This document shows, one piece after another, positions 7,412 through 16,300 of a stretch of 17,900 bases of DNA (positions are counted from its first letter, which is position 1; every line of letters starts with the position of its first letter). This stretch comes from an archaeon (GTDB taxonomy: Archaea; Halobacteriota; Syntropharchaeia; Alkanophagales; Methanospirareceae): the NCBI GenBank assembly GCA_030019325.1, contig JASEFB010000034.1, forward strand, positions 1-17,900. Direction: 5' to 3'. The position numbers were made by a program, and so were the translations under genes. A model generated the notes under the pieces. That model was not told the origin of the DNA. It saw nothing but the letters and a program-made list of their open reading frames with translations, and ran no database searches.

Positions 7412-7932
7412 ACGCGCCGCCGTGTCTGAGCATCTAAACCCAAAGTTGGCTCATCCAGAAAAAGGACCTGGGGATAGTGCATTAGTCCGCGAGCAATTTC
7501 TAATCTCCGCTGCATCCCACCGGAATAAAATTTGACGAAAACATCCGCTCTATCTTTTAGCTCAACCAAATCTAAGACTTCATTGATTCTCCTTTCCCGC
7601 TCCTCTTTGTTTAAACCATACATTCTCGCGTGAAAATCCAGATTCTCTCTACCTGTTAATTCCGTGTCTAAACTGGGGTCTTGAAAGACAATGCCTATAG
7701 ATCTTCTCACTGCAGCCGGATCCTTTAGAATATTGTGGTGCCACACTGCTGCGAAACCCGAGGTGGGCTGAAGCAAAGTGGCCAGCATTTTGATTATTGT
7801 CGTTTTACCCGCGCCATTCGGACCAAGTAAACCAAATATTTCGCCCTTTTCGATGTTAAGATCGATACTACTAACCGCGGTAAAATCATCAAACTTCTTG
7901 CTGAGTTTCTCGATTTGTATTGCGTATTCCAT
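7333..7932 (-). CDS. DrrA-like ABC exporter ATPase, 3'-truncated (probable pseudogene)
   Basis: ATPase of a two-gene ABC-2 exporter. Walker A is GPNGAGKTT (residues 38-45 region), Q-loop is VFQD (82-85), the signature is YSGGMQRR (136-143) and Walker B is VLFLDEPT (156-163), followed by the D-loop LGLD. Homology ends at about K183 (near 7384). The remaining 16 residues are the permease gene read in the wrong frame. The switch histidine (H-loop, normally about 30 residues after Walker B) and the whole C-terminal domain are absent; relatives have about 300 residues. Without the H-loop ATP hydrolysis should fail, so this is most likely a broken gene. An assembly error at the junction is the alternative. 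The ATG at 7932 lies about 30 bp downstream of a perfect 15-bp palindrome. Confidence 0.8.
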   Translation of the reverse strand: MEYAIQIEKLSKKFDDFTAVSSIDLNIEKGEIFGLLGPNGAGKTTIIKMLATLLQPTSGFAAVWHHNILKDPAAVRRSIGIVFQDPSLDTELTGRENLDFHARMYGLNKEERERRINEVLDLVELKDRADVFVKFYSGGMQRRLEIARGLMHYPQVLFLDEPTLGLDAQTRRRVWEYIKRLNKADSLGHWVCRSFFFCF

Positions 7933-7955
7933 TTGTTTCGAGAGAGGTTATAGTT

Positions 7956-7983
7956 CTAAGATGTCACCGTGACATGCTCTTAG
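7956..7983. promoter_or_regulatory. Operator-like palindrome before the ABC exporter genes
   Basis: ATGTCACCGTGACAT at 7961-7975 is a perfect 7-1-7 inverted repeat. It is flanked by a second pair of arms, CTAAG (7956-7960) and CTTAG (7979-7983), offset by three bases. It lies between the exporter ATPase start (7932) and a TATA-like box (8001-8010), about where transcription would begin, the usual place for a repressor site in archaea. A hairpin role in the transcript is also possible. No regulator gene is in the window. Confidence 0.5.
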
Positions 7984-8000
7984 CTGCTCTATACGATCTT

Positions 8001-8010
8001 CTATTTATGT
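8001..8010 (-). promoter_or_regulatory. TATA-like box for the ABC exporter genes
   Basis: Reads ACATAAATAG on the minus strand. Initiation about 25 nt downstream would fall next to the palindrome at 7961-7975, and the leader would be about 45 nt. A moderate consensus match, supported by its spacing from the palindrome and the gene start. Confidence 0.4.
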
Positions 8011-8022
8011 TCCTTTCCAATT

Positions 8023-8796
8023 TTATTTTACAGGTCTTATAGGCACGATATAGGGTCTTCCGTTGTTATTATTCACCGTAGCTTCCACACCATAAACTTG
8101 TTTTATGTTATCCGGTGTGAGGACAGAATCAGGATTACCTGCAGCAAAAATCTTACCGCTGTTCATCATTATAATCCTATCAGCATATCTCGACGCTAAA
8201 TTAAGGTCATGGATAGCCATGATCGCCGAGATCCCCTTCTCCCTCACGATGTTTTTTATAATGTCCATTACTTCAAGCTGGTGTTTGATATCAAGGTTAG
8301 ATGTGGGCTCGTCAAGCAAAAGCACATCAGGGTCCTGTGCGAGTGCCCTCGCGATAAACACTTTCTGGAGTTGGCCACCACTGAGCTCGTCAATGTCACG
8401 CATGGCAAGGTCTTCGATATGCAGCATGTGGAGTGTCTCTAAGACCTTATCAATATCTTTTTCACTGGCTCGCCAGCCGAGATGAGGGCGTCTACCCATG
8501 AGAACCGCGTCGAAGACGGTAGCAGGGAAGACCCGGGAAGTACTCTGCGGGATGTAGCCCATTTTTTTGGCAAGTTCCATGAGACGCAGCTCTTTTATAT
8601 CCCGCTCATCGAGCAGTATGATTCCGCGCTGAGGCTTTAAGATCCTGTCAATACATCTGATCAGCGTAGATTTTCCAGCTCCATTTGGCCCCACCACGCT
8701 TAACATCTCGGATGCGGCAAGCTCTATGCATACCTCCTTGAGTATGGGCACACTTGCATAGCTGAACTCAATATCCTGTACTTTCAGTTTCATCAT
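8023..8796 (-). CDS. ABC transporter ATPase, BtuD/FepC type
   Basis: Cytoplasmic ATPase of a class II ABC importer for corrinoids, iron chelates or heme. In 257 residues it has Walker A GPNGAGKST (36-44), Q-loop Q84 in GYIPQ, signature LSGGQ (138-142), Walker B VLLLDEP (158-164), D-loop NLD and H-loop H196 in AIHDLN, all intact. Start: two ATGs in a row at 8796 and 8793; an AGGTGA lies about 10 nt upstream inside the end of the permease gene, 16 bp away, so the two genes are one transcription unit. The C-terminal tail is closely matched by the remnant at 2703-2825. BtuD and FepC types cannot be separated by eye; the neighbouring chelatase genes favour a corrinoid or metal-chelate substrate. 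No substrate-binding lipoprotein gene is present in the window. Confidence 0.9.
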   Translation of the reverse strand: MMKLKVQDIEFSYASVPILKEVCIELAASEMLSVVGPNGAGKSTLIRCIDRILKPQRGIILLDERDIKELRLMELAKKMGYIPQSTSRVFPATVFDAVLMGRRPHLGWRASEKDIDKVLETLHMLHIEDLAMRDIDELSGGQLQKVFIARALAQDPDVLLLDEPTSNLDIKHQLEVMDIIKNIVREKGISAIMAIHDLNLASRYADRIIMMNSGKIFAAGNPDSVLTPDNIKQVYGVEATVNNNNGRPYIVPIRPVK

Positions 8797-8812
8797 TTTT
8801 ATCTTAGTTCAC

Positions 8813-9895
8813 CTACCAGTACTCCCTCCTCCTTCTCATTATCAGGTAAAGGAACAAAGGACCGCCCAGGCAGGATGTTACTACTCCTACCGGTAGAATA
8901 ACGGGTGCTATGATTCTTCTTGCAATGGTGTCACAGCCGAGTAAAAGAGCACCGCCAACGAGACCAGAAGCAGGGATTAAAAACCTGTTATCTCCTCCTA
9001 TAACCATACGGCTCATGTGAGGTGCAACCAAACAGATAAATCCAATGGTCCCGGTGAAGCATATGATAGAAGCGGTTAGGAAAGAGGAAACTGTCATTAT
9101 GAAGATCCTGCTTCGCTCCACATTTATGCCAAGGCTCTTTGCAGTCTCGTCTCCTGCACCCATCGCATTTACGTCCCATGCCTTCCACATAAGAGGGAAG
9201 AAGCAGCCTACAAGAACAATAGACACAGGGAGTAGAGCATCCCACGAAGCCCTTCCGAGGTCCCCAACCATCCAGAAATAAGCAGCCTTCATCGCATCTG
9301 CTTCTGAAAAATACATTAATAGCGTTGTTGCCGCACTGAAGATATACATCATTGCAATACCTGCGAGGATCATAGTTTCAGGCGTTGCTCTCCTGAAACG
9401 TGTCAATCCGACAATAATAAAAGTAGGGATCAATGAGAAGATGAATGCATTTCCTATTATTAAATATTCACCGCCGACAATACCTTTGCTCAAAAGAATG
9501 GCGATAGCAGCGCCAAATCCAGCGCCTGAAGCGATGCCTAAGGTAAATGGACTGGCAAGCGGGTTTCTTAATATACCCTGCGTCATCGCGCCTGCGATCG
9601 CGAGTCCTACGCCAGCTAAAATGCCCAGTATGATGCGTGGTAATCTCAAGTTCCAGACGACAATCTCTTTGGTCGTTTCTGGATTGTGAAATATACCACG
9701 CCAGATTATTGAGTATACCTCAGTGACCGTAATGGGATACGAGCCAAGCGTTGTGGATATACCTGCGATGATAAAAATTAAGATGAGGGAAGAAAAAATA
9801 AAAACGAATTTTCTTCCGATAAATCTTTTATATTCCTCTCTTATCTCTGATCTCTTTGTTCTCGTTTCAGATAGGGTTTCTGTACGCGAGTTCAT
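8813..9895 (-). CDS. ABC transporter permease, BtuC/FecCD type
   Basis: Integral membrane subunit that works with the ATPase encoded 16 bp downstream. About ten hydrophobic segments are seen, with the FecCD-family features RLPRIILGILAGVGLAIAG, MTQGILRNPLASPFTLGI and GTIGFICLVAPHMSR (contact region for the ATPase) and a C-terminal LPVGVVTSCLGGPLFLYL. The open frame extends to an ATG at 9922, which would overlap the chelatase gene by 26 bp. The ATG at 9895 lies one base after the chelatase stop (9897), with GGGA just before it, and gives 360 residues, the usual family length without an odd leader; I prefer it. The tight junction suggests co-transcription with the ChlI/ChlD gene, linking the importer to metal insertion into tetrapyrroles. 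Confidence 0.88.
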   Translation of the reverse strand: MNSRTETLSETRTKRSEIREEYKRFIGRKFVFIFSSLILIFIIAGISTTLGSYPITVTEVYSIIWRGIFHNPETTKEIVVWNLRLPRIILGILAGVGLAIAGAMTQGILRNPLASPFTLGIASGAGFGAAIAILLSKGIVGGEYLIIGNAFIFSLIPTFIIVGLTRFRRATPETMILAGIAMMYIFSAATTLLMYFSEADAMKAAYFWMVGDLGRASWDALLPVSIVLVGCFFPLMWKAWDVNAMGAGDETAKSLGINVERSRIFIMTVSSFLTASIICFTGTIGFICLVAPHMSRMVIGGDNRFLIPASGLVGGALLLGCDTIARRIIAPVILPVGVVTSCLGGPLFLYLIMRRRREYW

Positions 9896-9896
9896 T

Positions 9897-12020
9897 TCAT
9901 CCCAAAACAGCCTGCAAATCATTCAATAAGCTTCGCTCTCGCTCCTGAATAACAATATCATGCACTGCCTGCGGTGTTAAATCAGCGATGGGATAATATC
10001 TTCCCCCTGAATAGCTCGCTATCTCTCTGCAATATCCAAGCTGCAGCTGTAGAAATGAGTTTTTAACTACCTCAGTATCAATCACAATCACCTGTATACC
10101 CTTAGCTCGTGCCTGCTCCGCGAGTGCTAACAGCTCCATTCTAATATCTGTGGTTCCTCTCGAAACATTTGCACGACCGTCGGATATTAACACCAGCACG
10201 GGTATCGCTCCCTCATCCTTCTTCTTCTCTATCATCAGAAGATTCAGTCCTCTTTCCAGACCTGCTGAGAGAGGTGTTCTTCCGCCCGTGGGGAGTTCCT
10301 TCAAGCTTTTGTATGCTAAATCTACGCTTGAACAGAGAGGAAGCAAAACGTCTGCCTGGTTACCTCTAAACGCAACCATTCCAACCTTGTCTCTCTGTTG
10401 GTACGAATCGAGTAATAATGAGAGAGCAGCTCCTTTTGCACTCTCCATTCTTCGATTCGCACCCATCGAACCCGAGGCATCCACAACAAACATCGTTGCT
10501 GTTGATACCTTTCCTACGCGGATCTTCTCTCGAATATCCGACGATTTTATAACGACTGCTGTGGGGCTCCGCCCCACGACCCCGCAAGCCCTGTAAGGGC
10601 TTAAATCAGAATCACCCCTTCTCTTTTTTTGATAAGGTGCCGCTGCACGTATCGTAGCATCAAGCGCAACATCCTTTATTTCTCCTTTCGGGATTCCATA
10701 GCGCACATACTTCCCATCATTGCGAAGAGAGAGTGTGGGAATCCTCCTTCCGGATATCTTCCTGCGATATCTTCTATCTTTCTTTTGTTTTTGCCTTACT
10801 ACTCTTATATCAATCGGATCGCCTATGTCAAGAACAAATTCCTTCTGTGGTTCTTTGTCTTTCCCAGTATCATTGTTAGCATCTCCACTGTTCGGATTTG
10901 ATGGCCTCTGTGGTTCGTTTCTATGTTCGTGTTCTTTCCCCTGCTGGTGCTTATTCTCTTGTTTCTCATCTTTATGCTCCTTTTTGGTGTCTGACATCAT
11001 CTCATCGAATTCTTTGGTATCCAAATGTGGCGGTTCAAAGGGCTTTCTGCGCATCCTATGCGGAAGTGCTAATTCCATCGCCTCTTTTGTGTCTTCAAAA
11101 GTAACTTTTTTCCTACCCTCAAAAGCAGCAATCGCTTTTGCAGTTCTATCTATAACGATCTCTGCTCTATGTGTCCTTACGCCGAGTTTAATACAGGTAT
11201 CAGCAGTTATTTCCAGTAAATCATCGCTAATCTCCACCTCATTAACTATTTTTTTCGCATGCTCAATTTTCTCTCTCAACTCTTTTTGTTTTTCCTCGAA
11301 TCGTTCTTTGAATTCGGCAGGATTTTTTTCAAAACTTCCTACAAGCTTCACTATTTCTACTCTTTTCGCTGCATCATCTATACTTTCTACACTCGCTTGG
11401 AGCCCAAATCTATCCAGAAGTTGAGGTCTGAGCTCTCCTTCCTCAGGGTTCATCGTTCCCACCAGGATGAATTTAGAGGGATGAGAAACCGAGACACCTT
11501 CTCGCTCAACAACGTTTATTGACATCGCAGCCGAATCTAAAATGACATCGGCAACGTGGTCATCAAGAAGATTTACCTCGTCAATATAGAGAATGCCTCT
11601 ATTTGCAGCAGCCAATATTCCTGGCTCCAGCGCCTTTATTCCTTCTTTTATTGCCTTTTCAACATCTATTGAACCCACGACCCTGTCCTCAGTTGCACCT
11701 AATGGGAGGTCTACGACCCACATCCTTCGCTTCGCCACTCCCAGCTTTTCACCATTTGTTTTTTTAGCGTAGCACAGGTCGCACATCTCCCTCCCGTCAT
11801 AAGGATTGCAATTGAATGGACACCCATTAACCACTTCAATCTCCGGTAGCAGTTCTGCAAGTGCCCGAACAGCAGTGGACTTCGCAGTTCCTTTCTCACC
11901 TCGAATGAGCACTCCGCCTATACGTGGGTTAATAGCATTCAAAATAAGCGCTTTCTTCATCCTCTCCTGCCCAACGATCGCGGTAAAAGGCAATATTTCC
12001 CTTCTAATGTGATGCGTCAT
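9897..12020 (-). CDS. Fused ChlI-ChlD-type chelatase ATPase (magnesium/cobalt chelatase family)
   Basis: AAA+ motor that powers metal insertion by a CobN/BchH-type subunit. The 707-residue protein joins both ATPase-side subunits. The N-terminal AAA+ domain has Walker A GEKGTAKST (41-49), a cysteine cluster C67, C71, C80, C83 that could bind a metal, Walker B LYIDEVNLLDD and GTMNPEEGELRPQLLDRFGL. A charged linker rich in Lys, Glu, His, Asn and Gln follows (about residues 345-395). The C-terminal von Willebrand A domain has the MIDAS motif DASGSMG from D514 and TGGRTPLSAGL. Residues about 473-487, between the linker and the vWA domain, are encoded by a 43-bp palindromic repeat. The ATG at 12020 has GGGAG about 10 nt upstream. 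The natural partner is the CobN encoded about 1.3 kb upstream; cobalt is the likely metal but is not proven by sequence. Confidence 0.92.
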   Translation of the reverse strand: MTHHIRREILPFTAIVGQERMKKALILNAINPRIGGVLIRGEKGTAKSTAVRALAELLPEIEVVNGCPFNCNPYDGREMCDLCYAKKTNGEKLGVAKRRMWVVDLPLGATEDRVVGSIDVEKAIKEGIKALEPGILAAANRGILYIDEVNLLDDHVADVILDSAAMSINVVEREGVSVSHPSKFILVGTMNPEEGELRPQLLDRFGLQASVESIDDAAKRVEIVKLVGSFEKNPAEFKERFEEKQKELREKIEHAKKIVNEVEISDDLLEITADTCIKLGVRTHRAEIVIDRTAKAIAAFEGRKKVTFEDTKEAMELALPHRMRRKPFEPPHLDTKEFDEMMSDTKKEHKDEKQENKHQQGKEHEHRNEPQRPSNPNSGDANNDTGKDKEPQKEFVLDIGDPIDIRVVRQKQKKDRRYRRKISGRRIPTLSLRNDGKYVRYGIPKGEIKDVALDATIRAAAPYQKKRRGDSDLSPYRACGVVGRSPTAVVIKSSDIREKIRVGKVSTATMFVVDASGSMGANRRMESAKGAALSLLLDSYQQRDKVGMVAFRGNQADVLLPLCSSVDLAYKSLKELPTGGRTPLSAGLERGLNLLMIEKKKDEGAIPVLVLISDGRANVSRGTTDIRMELLALAEQARAKGIQVIVIDTEVVKNSFLQLQLGYCREIASYSGGRYYPIADLTPQAVHDIVIQERERSLLNDLQAVLG
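10561..10603. repeat. 43-bp two-hairpin repeat, copy 1 (inside the ChlI-ChlD gene)
   Basis: First hairpin GTGGGGCTCCGCCCCAC has a 7-bp stem and 3-nt loop; after GACCCCGC comes a second hairpin, AAGCCC-TGTAA-GGGCTT, with a 6-bp stem. It is identical to 17551-17593 except for one loop base (C at 10570, T at 17560), which does not affect either stem. Here it is read in frame as LSPYRACGVVGRSPT within the chelatase gene, at a place where family members have a variable linker. No other full copy is seen in the window. Confidence 0.9.
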
Positions 12021-12061
12021 TGCTCTTCTCCCTTCTCTTTATCTCCTCCTTCGTTTTTAAC

Positions 12062-12069
12062 TATTTAAG
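12062..12069 (-). promoter_or_regulatory. Possible TATA box of the chelatase/importer operon
   Basis: Minus-strand CTTAAATA lies about 45 nt upstream of the ChlI-ChlD ATG at 12020, in an AT-rich 156-bp gap. Initiation would be near 12038, leaving a short leader with GGAGG and GGGAG purine blocks. The match is ordinary in such AT-rich sequence. Confidence 0.3.
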
Positions 12070-12124
12070 ATAATATAATAACATTTAGATACTATATAAT
12101 TTTTTCGATATTTTTGTATCTCCT

Positions 12125-12158
12125 AAAAAATTATAATGTATCGTTTTTTATTAAAAAA
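12125..12158 (-). terminator. Oligo-T terminator after the gate-family gene
   Basis: Within 55 nt after the stop of the membrane-protein gene, the minus strand has two T6 runs (12158-12153 and 12130-12125) in an AT-rich stretch. Runs of T without a strong hairpin are the usual archaeal intrinsic termination signal. A separate downstream promoter for the chelatase gene would fit with this. Confidence 0.4.
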
Positions 12159-12176
12159 TATTTTTTCTTAAAACTT

Positions 12177-13142
12177 TCAGATTACCAGTAATACTATTAT
12201 GAATGACACATGTATGACAAGCGTTGCTGCAGCATTTACCGCAACCGTCCTGCTTCCCAACTTAGGACCAAACAGCGACACGTGCAAGGGCAATGAATGT
12301 TTGACAAATCTCGTTGAGAATGATACCACAGTGCCTAATAATAAGGCGATTAGCACCCCTTTTCTCGTTATTAGCCCTTTATCCAGAAGGCTGCCTGCCA
12401 GGATTAACCCAGAATAAGTGTTCACAATCTCCGTTGCACTGATTAGAACGACCTCGCTTTCCAATCCCAAAATATTTGTGAGGGGTTCAAAAATTGTAGA
12501 AAATGAGTCGAACAAGTTCAGTTCCATCGCCACAGATACCAGAAACAGGGTGATGAACATCGTGGGCACAATCCGTTTGAGCATCTTGTAGGTGCTCTTA
12601 GCACTTTTATTCAATGCGTGTTTTTTATCTTCAGTTGGAGCATTGTCATGGGTGGCGGATAACAGGGATGGAAAGCTTTTCACATCTTTTAGCCATAACC
12701 TCGCAAGGAGTATTCCAAAACACGTTTTCAAGAATCCCGCAAATCCTACCAGGCACACGTAGATTGCTCCGGTAGTTAACCCGAGAATTGGTATCACCAC
12801 GGGTATGAAAAACGTGGATAAGTGGGAGAGGATGCTTGGAAACGAACTGATTACCGTGGTTGCGATAACTTCTCGTTCGGAGATCATTTTCTCGTTCAGT
12901 CCATCAGATAGCATGGAATAACCGGCAGTAGTGCTAAATGTGCACGTTACCACCGAGAGAGCAGATATCGTGCTGATATTCGCTTTACTGGAAAGGGGTT
13001 TGATTAACCTGTCAAATTTCCTCATCAGCCCGATGTTAACAGCGAAACTCGTCACAAAGAGACCTATGGCAATGACTGGAACAATTTTTGTCACCCAATA
13101 AAGGGCATATATCAGAGAAGTGTGGATAATATAGCTAATCAT
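12177..13142 (-). CDS. Nucleoside-recognition/gate-family membrane protein
   Basis: Polytopic membrane protein of 321 residues with about eight hydrophobic segments. It resembles the 'gate' (nucleoside recognition) domain family, related to SpmA/YjiH-type proteins and concentrative nucleoside transporters. The protein shows two gate-like halves: TTAGYSMLSDGLNEKMISER, then SSFPSILSHLSTFFIPVVIP; and ISATEIVNTYSGLILAGSLL, then ITRKGVLIALLLG. A charged cytoplasmic loop separates them (about residues 155-195). The substrate is unknown. It lies 172 bp downstream of cobN on the same strand, and is paralogous to the partial gene at 17086-17900 upstream of cobN. The ATG at 13142 has no clear Shine-Dalgarno site; a folded 68-nt leader element ends about 18 nt before it. 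Family assignment is moderate; a role in corrinoid, metal or tetrapyrrole transport is inference from context. Confidence 0.75.
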   Translation of the reverse strand: MISYIIHTSLIYALYWVTKIVPVIAIGLFVTSFAVNIGLMRKFDRLIKPLSSKANISTISALSVVTCTFSTTAGYSMLSDGLNEKMISEREVIATTVISSFPSILSHLSTFFIPVVIPILGLTTGAIYVCLVGFAGFLKTCFGILLARLWLKDVKSFPSLLSATHDNAPTEDKKHALNKSAKSTYKMLKRIVPTMFITLFLVSVAMELNLFDSFSTIFEPLTNILGLESEVVLISATEIVNTYSGLILAGSLLDKGLITRKGVLIALLLGTVVSFSTRFVKHSLPLHVSLFGPKLGSRTVAVNAAATLVIHVSFIIVLLVI

Positions 13143-13160
13143 TTTTCTGACATAATAGAT

Positions 13161-13228
13161 AGGGTTTTGATTGGGGTTGTGACCTTAGAATCCTTAGGAT
13201 TTGCGGTAGACCCCGCAACAGGAACCCT
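13161..13228 (-). promoter_or_regulatory. Nested inverted repeat in the leader of the gate-family gene
   Basis: Four nested arms pair: AGGGTT/AACCCT (13161-13166 with 13223-13228), GGGGT/ACCCC (13173-13177 with 13210-13214), ACC/GGT (13182-13184 with 13205-13207) and AATCC/GGATT (13189-13193 with 13197-13201). A competing hairpin TTGCGG/CCGCAA (13201-13206 with 13213-13218) cannot form together with the two middle stems. It lies in the cobN-gate spacer and ends 18 nt before the gate ATG. It may be a transcript structure, an attenuator-like leader, or a relic of a palindromic element; it shares the 10-mer GACCCCGCAA with the 43-bp repeat. Confidence 0.5.
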
Positions 13229-13314
13229 GAAGGAAAGACCTCTGCTCTTATATTGATTAATTCTTGTATTCCTCTTCATTCTCACTGCTCTCTGCTTTCA
13301 TCTAAACGACTTTT

Positions 13315-16300
13315 TCACCCTTTTTTAAAGGGTTTCACATCGATCGCCCCTCCTTGAAAATCTCCTTTCGCTTCGCCCATCTTCTCTTCTATCCACCCTT
13401 CCATCTCAAGGTATGCGCTCTTCAACCCTTCTATCACTTCTTCGTCTGCATTCCATAATCCTCGCTCATAAGCTTCCAACAGCCTCCTTCCAATCTCCTC
13501 AAGCGCCCATGGATTATTCTCCTCAAAGAACTTCCTCATTTCGTTATCTAAAACGAACGTCCTCGCAATGTCATCAAATATCCAGTCATCTACCTCCTGC
13601 GTCGTCGCTTCCCAACCGTAAACTCTTCCTATTCGTTTTGATATGTCCCCTGCACCCCTGTATCCATGACGCTTCATCCCTTCTACCCACTTTGGATTCA
13701 GCAACTTCGACCGAACAATTCTTCTCACCTCGTCTGCAAGGCTTCTTACCTCTATCTTATCCTGGTCTCTCGTATCACCATAATATGCTGAAACCTCGTG
13801 TCCAGAGAGCTCTCGTGCAGCAGTTGTGAGTCCACCGTGCGTTCCAAAGTAGCAACAACAGCCGCACAGGTCATATTCATCGGTAACCGTCTTATTGAAA
13901 GTCAAATCAACGGTTTTAAGCTGTGATACAAAACTATCATGTGCTTCAATACCAAAATTATTTTTCCCGTAGGCATATCCGTTCCAATGCACGAAGACAT
14001 CCGATAAATCCTTCTCCTCTTTCCATGCCGATGCATATACCGCCAAATTCACACCATTCCCATACGTGCCAGGCTTACTTGCGAATATACGTGCATATTT
14101 CCCATCTTCTTTCCTATTTTCATCACCCATATTATCCAATGTCAATACATGCTTTCTCAAATGGTTCTTTTCTATAGGCTCATCAAGCATTGCGACCTCC
14201 TGTATCGCCTCGTCTAAGAGTTCGATGCAATTGTAAAAGCAATCTCTCGTAATCCCACTCACTCTTACGGTTACGTCTATTCTCGGGCGACCAAGCTCTT
14301 CCAAAGGAATTATCCGGTATCCTTTTACCCTCCCATCCTTCCAGACAGGCTCCACACCGATTAAATACAATATCTGTGCTAATTGCTCTCCATCTGCCCA
14401 CATGACGTCGGATGCCATCCAGTACATTGCGATGTTCTCAGGAAGCTTTCCGTTCTCCTCCTCGTATTTCCTTATCACACCATCCGCAAGTCGCTTCCCA
14501 ATCTCCCACGCACCTCTTGTAGGAATCTTGAACGGGTCGAGGGAATAGAAGTTCCTGCCAGTTGGAAGTATCTCAGGCTTACCCCTTGTGATGAGCCCAG
14601 AAGGACCTGGCTCGATATACCCTGCATCAAAGCCGTGGAACAAACTTTCCAGCTCATCTGATGCTTCTATCCTTGCAGAAATATCCATTACCTTCTCCCA
14701 GATCAAATAGAGCTTATCTACATTTTCTCTCTTCAATCTATCTCCTAATATCCTCTTTGCAGCTTCCAAAGGTTCTTCTTCAGATAAGAAAGCGGAAATA
14801 AACTCCTTTGCAATACTATCCACCTCAGTTAAAAACTTGCTTTCCGCATCTGACGGCTGAATATCGAGCCCCATAAGCACAAAAATCAATTTCCTCAGCT
14901 CTGAATCGTATCTCAGTATCGAGTTGATGAACTCAACTTTTTTATCGCTTCTTGGAACTTCACCGAAGATATGCATCCCATCAGGAATCTGCGTGTTGTA
15001 TATGCGCGTGATAGCCTCATGTGCAAGTTCTATTATCTTCTCAAAGGAATACTTATTCTCGATTTTATCAAGCTTTATCTCCTCTGATAGTTTCGTTTTC
15101 CTTATCAAATCAATAATAATGTGCTCCAGGGCATGTGCTCTTGCCTTGTCCGATGTTTTTGTCCTGTTATATTCTGCAATCTGGTCTTCAAGCTCCTTCA
15201 ACTCGCCATACAAGCCACTTTCGGTCATAACGGTTTGCATGTGGTCTACGAGCACTGCATAACTCCTTCTCTTTGCGATTGTCCCTTCTGATGGATTATC
15301 AGAGTTATATATGTATAGGTGAGGCAGATTTCCGATAGCAATGTCTGGATAGCAGCTTTCAGAAAGTGCAACAGATTTGCCGGGCAAAAATTCCAGGTTG
15401 CCATGCGTTCCTACATGAACGATTACATCAGCATCGAAACTGCTCTCTAAATACTGATAGGTTGCGAGGTATTGATGAGGAGGAGGCACCTCAGGGTCGT
15501 GTAAAATTTTGCAGACCTGCCCATCGCATCGTGAACCTGCACAACCACGCTTCGGCTGTACGCATACCACTGCATTTCCATATCGAACGCCTGTTATTAC
15601 GATTTTACCATTATAAACCATTGCTGCTGGAACGCCGTCCATCGGTTCACCAGGCGGATTGCCCCAAGCTTCACATGTCCGTTCCTTCACTCTTTGGTCA
15701 AGGGTATCAAACCACTTTTCATAATCCTCCTTGCTTATTAGCGCAAGTGCACCACCCTTGCTGACGATCTCGTCAACAGTTGTCCATCTGAACTCAGAAA
15801 TTGCTTTGCGATTCATAATGTTCTCGATGAGTTCTTTTCCGTTTTCTGGAGGACAAACCGAATATCCGGCATCTTTCATCTTTTTTAATATCCTCGCTAC
15901 GCTCTCCAGAGTATCAAGATGCGAGCCGCTTCCCACGGTTGCTTCAACGCTTGCACAGGGATTGTTGTGGAGGATGAATGCAACTCTTCGTTCGGACTTT
16001 GGTTTATCTTTCAGCTCTATCCATTTTTTCACCCTATTCACAATCTTTTTCACCCTATCTTCTATCTGCGTATGTCGCTCAAATTCATCATCGCTCTCTC
16101 TTCTTAAAACTCCTATAATTATCGGTTCGATTACGCCCTCAAATTCCGGCATCGCAACACTCCAGCCAACTTCCAGGCTGCTCAACCCTTGATTACCTTT
16201 TCTCCATTCTTCTTCTGTCGTGTGGTATGCCATCAGTGGGTGGAATACTGGTACATCGAGTTCTTTCAGTGCATTGACCGATCCAGACTCACCTCCAGCA

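Noticed and set aside
8813..9922. Upstream ATG at 9922 as start of the BtuC-like permease
   Set aside because: It would overlap the chelatase gene by 26 bp and adds a nine-residue non-family leader; the ATG at 9895 directly after the chelatase stop fits better.
10720..11424. Open frame of 234 codons on the plus strand inside the ChlI-ChlD gene
   Set aside because: Shadow of the AAA+/linker coding region; the product is Ser/Phe-rich and resembles no family, while the minus frame has full catalytic motifs.
13161..13228. Cobalamin riboswitch in the cobN-gate spacer
   Set aside because: I find no conserved B12-box-like core; only nested stems are visible, so no riboswitch class is assigned.
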